This document shows, piece by piece, positions 19,489-31,069 of a stretch of 64,000 nucleotides of DNA. Position numbers and translations under genes: made by a program. The notes under the pieces were generated by a model. That model worked only from the letters and a program-made list of their open reading frames with translations. It was not told the origin of the DNA and made no database searches. Numbering within the stretch: the first letter of the stretch is position 1; every line of letters starts with the position of its first letter. Source of the DNA: Hemibagrus wyckioides (lineage: Eukaryota; Chordata; Actinopteri; Siluriformes; Bagridae); contig NC_080710.1 of assembly GCF_019097595.1 (NCBI RefSeq), forward strand, positions 1,783,280 through 1,847,279, written 5' to 3'.

Positions 19489-21985
19489 ATTTACCTCAGA
19501 CTGCAGTTTACCTCAGACTGCCGTTTACCTCAGACTGTAGTTTACCTCAGACTGCCGTTTACCTCAGACTGCCGTTTACCTCAGACTGCAGTTTACCTCA
19601 GACTGTAGTTTACCTCAGACTGCCGTTTACCTCAGACTGCAGTTTACCTCAGACTGTAGTTTACCTCAGACTGCCGTTTACCTCAGACTGCAGTTTACCT
19701 CAGACTGCAGTTTCCCTCAGACTGTAGTTTACCTCAGACTGTAGTTTACCTCAGACTGCAGTTTCCCTCAGACTGTAGTTTACCTCAGACTGCAGTTTCC
19801 CTCAGACTGTAGTTTACCTCAGACTGCAGTTTACCTCAGACTGTAGTTTACCTCAGACTGCCGTTTACCTCAGACTGCAGTTTACCTCAGACTGTAGTTT
19901 ACCTCAGACTGCCGTTTACCTCGGACTGCAGTTTACCTCAGACTGCAGTTTCCCTCAGACTGTAGTTTACCTCAGACTGTAGTTTACCTCAGACTGCAGT
20001 TTACCTCAGACTGCAGTTTCCCTCAGACTGCAGTTTACCTCAGACTGCAGTTTCCCTCAGACTGTAGTTTATCTCAGACTGTAGTTTCCCTCAGACTGTA
20101 GTTTATCTCAGACTGTAGTTTATCTCAGACTGCAGTTTCCCTCAGACTGTAGTTTATCTCAGACTGTAGTTTACCTCAGACTGCAGTTTACCTCAGACTG
20201 TAGTTTACCTCAGACTGCAGTTTACCTCAGACTGTAGTTTACCTCAGACTGTAGTTTACCTCAGACTGCAGTTTCCCTCAGACTGCAGTTTCCCTCAGAC
20301 TGCAGTTTCCCTCAGACTGTAGTTTATCTCAGACTGTAGTTTCCCTCAGACTGCAGTTTCCCTCAGACTGTAGTTTACCTCAGACTGTAGTTTACCTCAG
20401 ACTGCAGTTTCCCTCAGACTGTAGTTTATCTCAGACTGCAGTTTCCCTCAGACTGTAGTTTACGTCAGACTGCAGTTTCCCTCAGACTGTAGTTTATCTC
20501 AGACTGCAGTTTCCCTCAGACTGTAGTTTACGTCAGACTGCAGTTTCCCTCAGACTGTAGTTTATCTCAGACTGCAGTTTCCCTCAGACTGTAGTTTACC
20601 TCAGACTGCAGTTTCCCTCAGACTGTAGTTTATCTCAGACTGCAGTTTCCCTCAGACTGTAGTTTATCTCAGACTGCAGTTTCCCTCAGACTGCAGTTTC
20701 TCTCAGACTGTAGTTTATCTCAGACTGTAGTTTACCTCAGACTGCAGTTTACCTCAGACTGCAGTTTACCTCAGACTGTAGTTTATCTCAGACTGCAGTT
20801 TCCCTCAGACTGCAGTTTCTCTCAGACTGTAGTTTATCTCAGACTGTAGTTTCCCTCAGACTGTAGTTTATCTCAGACTGTAGTTTATCTCAGACTGTAG
20901 TTTCCCTCAGACTGTAGTTTATCTCAGACTGTAGTTTCCCTCAGACTGTAGTTTATCTCAGACTGTAGTTTCCCTCAGACTGTAGTTTATCTCAGACTGT
21001 AGTTTATCTCAGACTGTAGTTTCCCTCAGACTGTAGTTTATCTCAGACTGCAGTTTCCCTCAGACTGTAGTTTATCTCAGACTGCAGTTTCCCTCAGACT
21101 GCAGTTTCTCTCAGACTGTAGTTTATCTCAGACTGTAGTTTCCCTCAGACTGTAGTTTATCTCAGACTGCAGTTTCCCTCAGACTGTAGTTTATCTCAGA
21201 CTGCAGTTTCCCTCAGACTGCAGTTTACCTCAGACTGTAGTTTACCTCAGACTGCAGTTTCCCTCAGACTGTAGTTTATCTCAGACTGCAGTTTACCTCA
21301 GACTGTAGTTCACCTCAGACTGCAGTTTCCCTCAGACTGTAGTTTACCTCAGACTGCAGTTTACCTCAGACTGTAGTTTACCTCAGACTGTAGTTTACCT
21401 CAGACTGCAGTTTCCCTCAGACTGTAGTTTACCTCAGACTGCAGTTTCCCTCAGACTGTAGTTTATCTCAGACTGCAGTTTCCCTCAGACTGTAGTTTAT
21501 CTCAGACTGCAGTTTACCTCAGACTGTAGTTTACCTCAGACTGTAGTTTACCTCAGACTGCAGTTTCCCTCAGACTGTAGTTTCCCTCAGACTGCAGTTT
21601 CCCTCAGACTGTAGTTTATCTCAGACTGCAGTTTCCCTCAGACTGTAGTTTATCTCAGACTGCAGTTTCCCTCAGACTGTAGTTTATCTCAGACTGCAGT
21701 TTCCCTCAGACTGTAGTTTATCTCAGACTGCAGTTTCCCTCAGACTGTAGTTTATCTCAGACTGTAGTTTACCTCAGACTGTAGTTTACCTCAGACTGCA
21801 GTTTCCCTCAGACTGTAGTTTACCTCAGACTGCAGTTTCCCTCAGACTGTAGTTTATCTCAGACTGCAGTTTCCCTCAGACTGTAGTTTATCTCAGACTG
21901 CAGTTTACCTCAGACTGCAGTTTCCCTCAGACTGTAGTTTATCTCAGACTGCAGTTTCCCTCAGACTGTAGTTTACCTCAGGCTG
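19489..21985. repeat. 17-bp minisatellite, about 147 units
   Basis: Tandem array of a 17-bp unit such as CAGTTTACCTCAGACTG with almost no indels over about 2.5 kb. Variation concentrates at two places: CAG/TAG/CCG before TTT, and ACC/CCC/ATC (rarely CTC, ACG) after TTT. The left part is dominated by TTTACC units with CCG variants. The middle and right parts show alternating TAG-TTTATC and CAG-TTTCCC units, forming a 34-bp dimer. It has no unique spacers and no coding potential. Confidence 0.97.
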
Positions 21986-22339
21986 AGCTTCACGTCTCCA
22001 CAACCCCACAGGTGAGTGAACACTTCATGTGACTTTATATTTTATATGTTTGGTGTTCTTATATAAGCTTTATGTTCACATTCTGCATTTGGATAAATAT
22101 ATTAACTTTGAACTTTTCCATATCTTAGCTAGTGTTCTACCATATGTTAGCTAAATTAGCTAGCTTAGTGATGCTAACTAGTTTTTATTGCTAACATGGT
22201 CAGTATTGATTAAGATAAAGTTCTGACTTGAGAAGAAGAGTTTCTCAGTAATCCACTGTTTAACATTAGGAGCATTTCAAAACAGTGGAGCATCCCAGCT
22301 GGTGCTTACAGCCCAATTCAGTACAATTAAATGAAACAA

Positions 22340-22800
22340 TCAAATGAAATGGAATTTAATTGAACAGGACAGAAATCCAGATCAATATTTAGTGTGACAC
22401 TTTTGCCTGCGGTTCTTCTACTCTTCCACACAGTTTTTGAAGGAACTCAGCAGATAGGTTGTTCCAAACATCTTGGCACTAACCACAGATCTTCTGTGGA
22501 TGTAAGCTGACTCAAATCCTTCTCTGTCTACATGTAATCCCAGACAGACTCAGTGATGTTGAGATCAGGGCTCTGTGGGGGACAAACCATCACTTCCAGG
22601 ACTCCTTGTTCTTCTCTACACTGAAAATAGTTCTTAATGACATTGACTGTATGTTTGGGATCATTGTCCTGCTGCAGAATGAATTTGGGGACAATCAGAC
22701 ACCACCCTGAGTGTGTTGCATGATGGATAAGTATCTGCCTGGATTTCTCAGCATTGAGGACACCATTGAATCCTGACCAAATCTCCAACTCTATTTGCAG
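22340..22800 (-). pseudogene. Tc1-type transposase remnant
   Basis: Minus-strand frame 22788-22528 includes FILQQDNDPKHTVNVIKNYF and PPQSPDLNITESVWDYM. These are the second catalytic Asp region and the terminal Glu region of a Tc1 transposase (normally NPIE, here NITE). The N-terminal HTH part is absent, and no inverted ends were found. It ends where the LINE tail begins at about 22832. Confidence 0.7.
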
Positions 22801-22831
22801 AAACGCAGCCCCAGTTCTTCAATGAAGACTA

Positions 22832-25800
22832 CTTCAAGATTCAAGATTCAAAAAACTTTATTAATCCCAGACGGAAATTCCTTTGCCATGTTACAGTTGC
22901 TCTAATAAAAATAACAATATAAGAGAGAAAGAAAGAAATATATACACCGTTATATAAATTGTAAAATAGAATAAATAAATACAAATGCTGTACAAATACT
23001 GTACAAATAATAGTGTTAAGATGTAATATTGCACACAAGGATTGTAAATTGGTGATAATTATAACAAATAATGATGGTAAAGTTGTATATTGTACATGAT
23101 AGATAATGGTGAAATTGTAATGTGCATGAAAGGTTTATAATTACTATAGCACCCATCATTAATGGTAGCACATGAAATGGCACATGAAAATGTCCCAACT
23201 CTTAAAGGGAGGAATTGTACAGTTTAATTGCCACAGGGATGAAAGATTTCCTAAAGTGCTCAATGCTGCACTTGGCAGTGATCAGTTACTGGCTGGTTAA
23301 TCTTCTGATTAACCAGCACACTGTATAGTGGATGAGAAGGGTTGTCCAGGATTGAATGGAGTTTTGACAGCATTCTTCTCTCAACAATGTGAACTGGGTC
23401 CAGCTCCATGCCAAGTACATGCCAGCCCTCCTGATTAGTTTGTCCAGTTTATTTCCCTCTTCCACCTTCATGTTACTTCCCCAACAGACTGCTGCATAGA
23501 AATGACACTAGACACTACAGACTCATAGAACATCCACAGTATGGTGTTGCAGAGAGTGAAGGACATCTAGGACTATTTGTCTGTTTGTCTGTTTATATGT
23601 TTGTTGTTTTCTTATGTCGTTTCTCATGTAAAGCTGCTTTGAGACAATGCTCTTTGTTAAAAGCGCTATACAAATAAAATTGAATTGAATTGAAAAGGAC
23701 CTGAGCCTCCTCAGAAAATGCAACCTACTCTGTCCTTTCTTGTAGAGGGCTGTTGAGTTTAGTGTCCAGTCCAGTTTGTTGTCAATGTGGACTCCCAGGT
23801 ATTTGTAATCCTCAATTATCTCAACTTTCTCTCCAAGGACAAACAAAGGAGAGGCTGGGGTTCTGGATTTTCTAAAGTACACTACCAGTTCCTTTGCTTT
23901 CCCAACATTGAGCTGTAGGTGGTTGAGCTCACACCAGGTGACAAAGTTGTCCACTGCTGTCTGATACTCCAAGGTGTTACCTCCCTGGATACATCCAACA
24001 ATCACAGAGTCATCAGAGAATTTCTGAAGGTGGCAGGATTCTGAGTTGTGTCTGAAATCCGATGTATACAGGGTAGGGAGAAAGAAAGTTCCATGAGGAG
24101 CCCCAGTGCTACAAATCGCGGTGTCGGACACACAGTTCTGTATTCGGACGTACTGGGGACGTCCAGTGAGGAGGTCCATAATCCATGAAACCAGATGAGT
24201 GTACACATTCATGTTCTTCAAGTTCTCTCCCAGTAGGGTGGGCCTGATGGTGTTAAAAGCACTTGAGAAGTCGAAAAACATAAACCTCCCTGGTTTCTCT
24301 AGATGGGTGTAGGTGTGGTGAAGCAAATGTATAATAGCATCGTCCACTCCAAGTTGAGGCTGGTAGGCAAACTGTAGGGGATCAAGGAAGGGTTTGAAAA
24401 TGGGGTGCATGGAACTGAAGCTCAGTCTCTCAAAAGCTTTCATTAAATGAGAGGTCAGCGCTACAGGCCTGTAATCATTAGGGGCACAGGGCCGTGCTAC
24501 CTTTGGTACCGGTACATGATGTTGACATGATGTAGACATGATGTTTTCCATAGAACCGGGACCCTCCCAGATGCAGGCTTAGGCTGAACATGTTCTGGAG
24601 TACTCCACAAAGTTGCAAGGCACAGGCTTTCAGTATTCTCGGACTGATTCCATTTGGGCCCGCAGCATTTGAGGGGTGAAGCCTGTTTAGTTCCCTTCTC
24701 ACTTGATCCACCGAGATGTTGATGGTTCCAGAGGAATCTGGAATAGTAGCCACTACCTGAGGAGAATGAACTGGTGAACATGTAATGGGGCAGAGGGACG
24801 GTTGCATCTGAGGCTTGACATCAAATCTACTGAAGAATATATTAAGCTTATTTGCATAATACCTATTACTCTCCATCACCTGGCTCCTGGTCTTGTAGCC
24901 AGTGATTGTCCTCATGCCTCTCCACACCTCCCTCATGTTGTTATGCTGCAGACTCATTTCCAGTTTCCTCCTGTACATCTTTTTTCCTCCCTTATTTTGA
25001 CAGACAGCAGTCTTTGAACCCTCTTAACTTCCTCTCTGTCTCCAGACTTAAAAGGCCTCTTTTTATCATTGAGCGCGGCTTTAATGTCTTTGGTGACCCA
25101 GGGTTTGTTGTTGGGGAATCAGTGTATGGCTTTTAGGGGCATGCGGATGTCGACACAGAAATTGATATGTTCCGTCATGCAGTTTGTCATTGTCCTCACC
25201 ATGTGGCTCACAGAGTACCTCCCAGTTTGTAGCCTCAAAGCACTCCTGCAGGGCAGCGTTGGCTTCATCAGACCATTTCCTCACCTTTCTGACATTAGCA
25301 GGTTGCCACTTAACCAGTTGTGGGCATACTGGCAGAAGTTGAATCAGGTTATGGTCTGACCTTCCTTGAGGGGGGAGGGCTGAAGAGCTATAGGCCCCTT
25401 TAACATTTGAATACATCAAATCTAGGGTCCTGTCACCTCTGGTGTGGCAGTCAAGCTGTGTGAAGGTGGGAAATGTCTTCATGAGGGATGCATGATTGAA
25501 GTCGCCAGAGATGAGATACTGGGCATCAGGGTGTTGAGTCTGAAGTCTGGCAGTGACTGAGTGTGTGAGGTCACATGCACACGCAGCGTTTGTGGATGGC
25601 AGAATATAAACAGCAATTAAAATGGTATGAGAAAACTCTCTGGGTATATAGTATTGACGAAGCCCCACAGCCACAAATTCAATATCAGGGCTGCAAACAC
25701 GCTCTTTCACAGTCACATGACCCGGGTGGCACCACATATTATTAATATAAACAGCCAGTCCTCCTCCTTTCCTCTTACCGCACTCCTCTCGTTTCCGATC

Positions 25801-25921
25801 TGCCCACACTACACTGAATCCGTCAATATTAATGCTGGAATCGGGTATGCCATCATGTAGCCAAGTCTTAGTGTAACACATCAAACTGCATTCATGAAAG
25901 AATGGTGTACCCCTCAATGCC
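22832..25921 (-). pseudogene. Rex/L2-like LINE with endonuclease and reverse transcriptase, decayed
   Basis: Minus-strand non-LTR retrotransposon. APE-type endonuclease at 25923-25081: KTWLHDGIPDSSI, KRKGGGLAVYINN, SGDFNHASL, then GRSDHNLIQLLP. RT from about 24978 to 23700: NDYRPVALTSHLMKAFERL, FFDFSSAFNTI, FSDDSVIVG (palm DD kept), KYLGVHIDNKLDW. The end of ORF2 continues at 23471-23286. Several frameshifts break it (near 25080, 24480-24550 and 23700). The 3' end is the CAAGATT repeat at 22832-22850. A tail-type insert lies at 23565-23694, and a Tc1 fragment truncates its 5' side at 25921. Confidence 0.85.
23565..23694 (+). repeat. L2-tail SINE-like insert inside the LINE
   Basis: Ends GCTTTGAGACAATGCTCTTT, then AAAAGCGCTATACAAATAAA and an ATTGAATTG run, the standard tail of fish L2-type elements. 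It is flanked by AAGGAC on both sides (23559-23564 and 23695-23700), consistent with target duplication. It lies opposite to its host LINE. Confidence 0.75.
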
Positions 25922-26218
25922 ATGCCTCAGCAGACAATAAGTCGACTCGTGAACAGCATGAGACGTCGTTGTCAAGCTGTAATTGATGGTCAAGGGCACA
26001 TGACAGATTATTGAGACATTGAGATTTTTTGTTGTGGTATACCCACCACTGTTGTTGGCTTTTGTTTCAATAAATTGTTTGAGATGAGGAAATCACCACT
26101 GCAGCTTCTACTTAAATGCCCGACTTTCATGATATAATATCACTGTAGTGTGAGCTTTTTACATTTTCCATAAATTTCACCCAAAAGCCAAATATCCTTT
26201 ACTGTTTGTGAGTAGTGT
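25921..26218 (+). mobile_element. Tc1-type transposon end fragment
   Basis: Encodes the transposase C-terminus in plus orientation (SRLVNSMRRRCQAVIDGQGH, ending TDY and a stop). The element end follows, closing with TTTGTGAGTAGTGTA at 26218. The same family occurs inverted at 29880-30780. The rest of the element is missing, with the breakpoint against the LINE at about 25921. 26230-26720 contains no supported gene. Confidence 0.75.
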
Positions 26219-26719
26219 ATATGTTTACATATATGTTTAATATGTTATTGTCCACCCATCGAATGATGTCATGATATTGAGCACAGCATTGAAATCTGAA
26301 TGTCAAAAACCATTTTTAAGAAGTGATCCTTGATGAAATGATAGAAAATGTCAAAAGAGGAAAATTTTACATTTTTTTTTAAAACTATTCTTGACTAGAC
26401 TTTCTCCTGTCTGTGAGATCATGTATGATCTTCAAAAGTATCATTTGACTTCGTTAGCCTCAATAAAAAGAAGACATGCATGAAGATGTATTTCAGCAAT
26501 CATATACTTCAAGCAGTTTGTGCAGAAGGACAACCACACAGACCTTCCAAAACTTTGTGACTTCAGGAACAGTAACAGGTAAAGTTACCATAATACAGGC
26601 AGTGTATTGGATTTGTGCTGACAGAAAAAAATTCTTTACAAGAACTAATCATTTAAAAAAAAGACTGGAAAAACAGTGACAGATTAAGGCATAAAATGCT
26701 CATAATTCATCAGTCACAC

Positions 26720-26968
26720 TAGCAAACTGAAACCAAAACTGCAAAACCGAGACTCGTAACAAACAGGAACAGGCAATGATCATACACGTAGCAGGCAATC
26801 AGGAACAATAAACAAAGGCTTGGTACATAATCCATAAGTGAGAACGATACTTCGCATTGAACAATAGACAGTGTGCTGCTTAAATACCCGAGCAAGACCG
26901 GAAGTCAGTTCGAGAATGTCAATACTCGGGTGACGGTGCCCTCTGGTGTTCTGGGTCCGAATACAACG
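26720..26968 (-). repeat. Possible Gypsy-type LTR fragment
   Basis: Minus-strand sequence with CCAGAACACCAGAGGGCACC, similar to CAGACCACCAGAGGGAGCCC at 51850, which precedes a Gypsy pol region. Boundaries unclear. Confidence 0.3.
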
Positions 26969-27230
26969 TTACATACACACACACACACAGTATATATACA
27001 TATACACACATACTGGTATTGCTAACATTAAGGGAACTTTCAAAACACAATTATTTTTATTCTGTACAAACTGTATATTCGATCTCCAGAAGGTGAGAAT
27101 TTATTGGTATTATTATACTTGTGTGGACATTTTTGGTCTCTTTAACATAAGAAATTCTAGTACATCCCCTATACACGCAGAAGTGCACATGCACACACAC
27201 ACACTTTTATATTTATATTTATTCACCTAA

Positions 27231-27237
<7 letters not shown>

Positions 27238-27271
<34 letters not shown>
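27238..27271. repeat. (GA)n microsatellite
   Basis: Pure GA run of about 16 units. Shorter CA/TA runs lie nearby at 26975-27010. Confidence 0.9.
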
Positions 27272-27273
<2 letters not shown>

Positions 27274-27359
27274 AGTTAATACATTAAGTAATTACTCTGC
27301 TCTTTGTACCTGGTTTGCCTCTCTTAAAACACTTCTGTAATGTCTTTTGTCAGACAGAG

Positions 27360-27624
27360 GGAGACTGAAAGCTCCCGAAAACTAGTCAGTATCTGGTGTG
27401 ACCACCATTTGTCTCTTGCAGTGCAACACATCTCCTTCGCATACAGTTGATCAGGTTGTTCATTGTGGCCTGTGGAATGCTGGTCCACTCCTCTTCAATG
27501 GCTGTGCGAAGTTGCTGGATATTGGCAGGAACTGGAAAAAGAAAAAGTCTTAGATCTTTGAGTTCAGCTCATGAAAAATGGGGGCAAAAACAAAAGTGTT
27601 ACGTTTATAATTTTGTTCAGTGTA
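27360..27624 (-). mobile_element. Internally deleted Tc1-type element
   Basis: 27385-27540, read on the minus strand, encodes a Tc1 transposase C-terminus (EEEWTSIPQATMNNLINC, then RMRRRCVALQ). It then jumps to an element end closing AATTTTGTTCAGTGTA at 27624. Everything N-terminal is gone, so it can move only if supplied with transposase, if at all. Confidence 0.6.
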
Positions 27625-27762
27625 GCTATATTGGCATATACTAATTCATTTATTTATTTTCCCCCAGTATTATACTTAGACTACTCTTAGTCCCTAGCAT
27701 AGTGAATCAGTATCAGTATTTATTGATGGACTTTAAAGCTCGTTTGTAATCGCTCTGGATCA

Positions 27763-28258
27763 GGTCCATGGGCGTCGCTAGGCCATTTTCTACTCAGCCC
27801 TCCTAAAATTCTGCGATTCTCCATAAACTCTACACAAATTCATGATCTTTTCAGTCCCCTTTAAATTTCATATGAAAACGGCGGCTCTTCGGCTCCTCCC
27901 CGTCTTTCAGCGCGTTCTTCAATCCACAGACCGCGGCGTCACAGAGCGAGGATCAGAGGACAAGTGTGTGTGTGTGTGTGTGTGAGAGTGTGTGTGTGTG
28001 TGAGAGTGTGTGTGTGTGAGTGTGTGTGTGTGAGTGTGTGTGTGAGCTCAGGAAGACCCATATTTGGCTTGTTCAGTACTCAAATGTTATACACATCTAT
28101 GCAATACAGTGGAATGCTGCAATAAGTTGTTAGTCAGACCATTAATCTATCTATCTATCCATCCATCCATCCATCCATCCATCCATCCATCCATCCATCT
28201 ATTATATCCTCATTGGGGGCTGAGCCCCCCTTAAATGAAAATCCTAAAATTGCCCCTG
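27763..28258 (+). mobile_element. Dispersed repeat, copy 2, inserted with visible target duplication
   Basis: Flanked by GATCAGG on both sides (27756-27762 and 28258-28264). The paralogous segment at 18472-18482 has GATCAGG once, which shows the empty site. The insert starts TCCATGGGCGTCGCTAGGCC and ends AAAATTGCCCCT. Internally it has GT and ATCC repeats and a GGGGGCTGAGCCCCC palindrome. It is homologous to 3519-3924 in inverse orientation. Non-coding. The 7-8-bp duplication would suit a hAT-like element, which is inference. Confidence 0.8.
28152..28200. repeat. (ATCT/ATCC)n microsatellite
   Basis: Short ATCT run, then about ten ATCC units, inside dispersed repeat copy 2. A GT tract lies at 27964-28045. 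Confidence 0.9.
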
Positions 28259-28528
28259 ATCAGGACATTTGCCAAATGCCCAAAATATAAGTATTATAGC
28301 AGAAAAAAATAAACAAATCAGTATCAAGTATCTGATTTCTTTTGTGTATCTGTCTAGCCACAACATTCACTATTTAAATGTTTTCTTTAACTTAGCTTTA
28401 ATCTTACTCAGCTTTGTTTTTTCTTTGTAATGTGATAAATGTGAGCATTTAGTTTAATCAGAAAAAAAACACCACAAAGTGAGAATGTGAGTTTTTCCTG
28501 TTTTAGTACTAAACTATTAAATGTAGGA

Positions 28529-28690
28529 GGTTCTGTGGTGCAGCAGGTAGTTTTCCTGCCTCACAGCTCCAGGGTTCCTGATTTGATCTTAGGCATGAGT
28601 TTAGTGTCTATGTGGTGTTTCAGATGTTTTCCTGTGTCCATTTGGATTCCTTCTATTGCTGTGTGTGTGTGTGTGTGTGTGTGTGCATAC
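28529..28690 (+). repeat. tRNA-derived SINE-like head, second copy
   Basis: Paralogue of 18740-18860 with TGTGGTGCAGCAGGTAGTTT and CTCCAGGGTTCCTGATTTGA, followed by a GT run at 28662-28685. Confidence 0.5.
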
Positions 28691-29049
28691 ATACATGTTG
28701 CCCTGTGGTGTGTTTTTATCCCCTTCCAGATAAAGATTATAATATTTTGGAACATGGATGTCTTTGATGTTTTATTCCTTTATAATTTTCATTAATCTGA
28801 TTTAGCAGCTAGGATAAAACTATTTTTGGTTTCCAGTTTTGATATACAAAACCACTATTGGGTTAAGAATCTTTATCAGTGTTTGTTATGTTTTAACTGC
28901 CAATATTTTTGATCAAATAGTTGGAGCACTCGTTCTTATCAAAGGCAGATGCAGTTGATTTACATAACCACAATGAGGCGCTGTTTACTTTATTATGAAC
29001 TGGTTTTGATTAATAGATTATTAGATGACAATTATTAATATAAAAACGA

Positions 29050-29075
29050 TATAGTTAAATAACTATATATATAAC

Positions 29076-29136
<61 letters not shown>
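29050..29136. repeat. (AT)n microsatellite
   Basis: Long AT run with one interruption near 29072. Absent at the matching place in duplicate B1, so it expanded after the duplication or was lost there. Confidence 0.9.
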
Positions 29137-29139
<3 letters not shown>

Positions 29140-29284
29140 TAAGCATAATCCCTCAAATTCAGTTAATTCAGGTAATCACCTCTGACAAATAGTGAGATGA
29201 ATAAAGTGTCTATCAAGTGTCTATCCTGTTCCAGATACAGTTTAAACTTCTGCTGTTTGTTTTTTTTGTTTTTTTTGTTTTTTT

Positions 29285-29872
29285 ATGACACTGAGCACGT
29301 GCACTCAACTTCTTTGGTGGACCATGGCGAGGCCTGTTCTGAGTGGAACCTGTCCTGTAAAACCACTCTATGGTCTTGCCCACCATGCTGCAGCTCAGTT
29401 TCAGGGTCTTGGCAATCTTCTTATAGCCTAGGCCATCTTTATGCAACAATTCTTTTATTCAGATCCTCAGAGTTCTTTGCCATGAGGTGCCATGTTGAAC
29501 TTCCAGTGACCAGTATGAGAGAGTGTGAGAGCGATAACACCAAATTTAACACACCTGCTCCTAATTCACACCTGAGACCTTGTAACACAAACAAGTCACA
29601 TGACATTGGGGAAGGTAAATGGCTAATTGGGCCAAATTTGGACATTTCCACTTAGGGGTGTAGTCACTTTTGTTGCCAACAGTTTAGACATTAATGGCTG
29701 TGTGTTGAGTTATTTTGAGGGGTCAGCAAATTTACACTGTTATATAGGCTGGACACTCACTACTGTACATTGGAGCAGAGGATCATTTCTTCAGTGTTGT
29801 CACATGAAAAGATATAATAAAATATTTACAAAAATGTGAGGGGTGTACTCACTTTTGTGAGATACTGTATAT
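29285..29872 (-). mobile_element. Tc1-type transposon remnant, N-terminal half and right end
   Basis: The minus-strand frame starts with DGLGYKKIAKTLKLSCSMVG and TGSTQNRPRHGPPKKLSARA, the first helix-turn-helix and linker of a Tc1 transposase. It is cut at a poly-T/TTTTTTG tract near 29255-29285. The long right end closes GTACTCACTTTTGTGAGATA and CTGTA at 29872. The element at 58612-59993 is the same family with its catalytic domain. Confidence 0.8.
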
Positions 29873-29879
29873 ATATATA

Positions 29880-30780
29880 CACTACTCACAAAAAGTTAAG
29901 GATATTTGGCTTTTGGGTGAAATTTATGGAAAATGTAAATAGTTTATTATGAATGTAAGTAAATATTATATCATGAAAGTAGGGCATTTAAGCAGAAGCA
30001 TGCAATGGTGATTTCCTCATCTCAAACAATTTATTGAAACAAAAGCCAACAACAGTGGTGGGTATACCACAACAAAAAATCTCAATGTCTCAATAATCTG
30101 TCATGTGCCCTTGACCATCAATTACAGCTTGACAATGACGTCTCATGCTGTTCACGAGTCGACTTATTGTCTGCTGAGGCATGGCATTCCACTCTTCTAG
30201 AAGGACGGCCCTCAGGTCATTGAGGTTCTGGGGTGAAGGGCTACGAGCCTCTACATGGCGACTCGGCTGATCCCATAGGTTTTCTTTGGGATTCAGGTCT
30301 GGAGAAAGTGCAGACCACTCCATTTGAGGTACCCCAGCCTCCAGCAGCCATTCCCTAATGATGCTCCTCGATGAGCTGGAGCATTGTCGTCCATGAAGAT
30401 GAAATTAGACCTGTGTTGTTCATGCAGGGGCACAATGACTGGATTAATGATGTTATTCAGGTAGTATTGGCTTGTCACTGTACCATTCACAAGATGTAGG
30501 GCAGTTCTGTATTGAGTAGACACACCTGCTCAGACTGTAACACCACCACAACAGTGGCTGATGCATAGCGCTCTCCTTGACATCTCCAACATCATTGGTG
30601 GCCATCATTTCTGCTCAACGTGAATCGACTTTCATCAGAGAACATCACTGAGGCCTACTGGTCCCTCGTCCAGCGTAAATGCTCCCTGGCCCATGCAAGA
30701 CGATGACGCCTGTGCCTGGTGGTGTGGTCAGGTACCTTCTCAGGTCGTCTAGCACGCATTAAGCACCTTGTTAGAGAACA
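29880..30780 (-). mobile_element. Tc1-type transposon, truncated
   Basis: The left end CACTACTCACAAAAAGTTAA is next to TA in an AT run. Minus-strand transposase scraps follow: MDDNAPAHR near 30400, SALSPDLNPKENLWDQPSRH near 30290-30320, and SRLVNSMRRHCQAVIDGQGH at the C-terminus near 30100. A frameshift lies near 30310. The other end is missing beyond about 30780. Same family as 25921-26218. Confidence 0.8.
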
Positions 30781-30893
30781 GCAAGTTATGCAAAAAGTAC
30801 TGAAACACTGAACAGTTGGACTTGTGCATTCAAAAGTGTAGAGAAGGTCAAATTAAGTTCACCTGTAAAGGTTATAGTGCATTTTAGTGTGTG

Positions 30894-30897
30894 TGTG

Positions 30898-30955
<58 letters not shown>
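30894..30955. repeat. (AT)n microsatellite
   Basis: AT run after a short GT run. It explains the YIYIYI-type frames seen on both strands here. Confidence 0.9.
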
Positions 30956-30957
<2 letters not shown>

Positions 30958-31069
30958 AAAAATATAATATGAATATAAAATATTTTAAAATATATATTAA
31001 AACATATATAAACTTCATACATCTTCATATAAACTGCAAACATCCACATGTACCACCTCTTGAATTTCA

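Larger units (their letters stand above)
27625..29195. repeat. Duplicated segment B2 (partner 18306-19290)
   Basis: Second copy of the B duplication, in direct orientation about 9.3 kb away. It is longer because of the 0.5-kb insert at 27763-28258 and expanded AT repeats at 29050-29136. It ends at a Tc1 remnant. Confidence 0.85.

Noticed and set aside
19489..21985. Possible CRISPR-like array
   Set aside because: Units are contiguous 17-mers with no spacers, in a eukaryotic context. It is a minisatellite.
26476..26679. 67-codon frame that could be a host exon
   Set aside because: No splice pair, domain or neighbour supports it.
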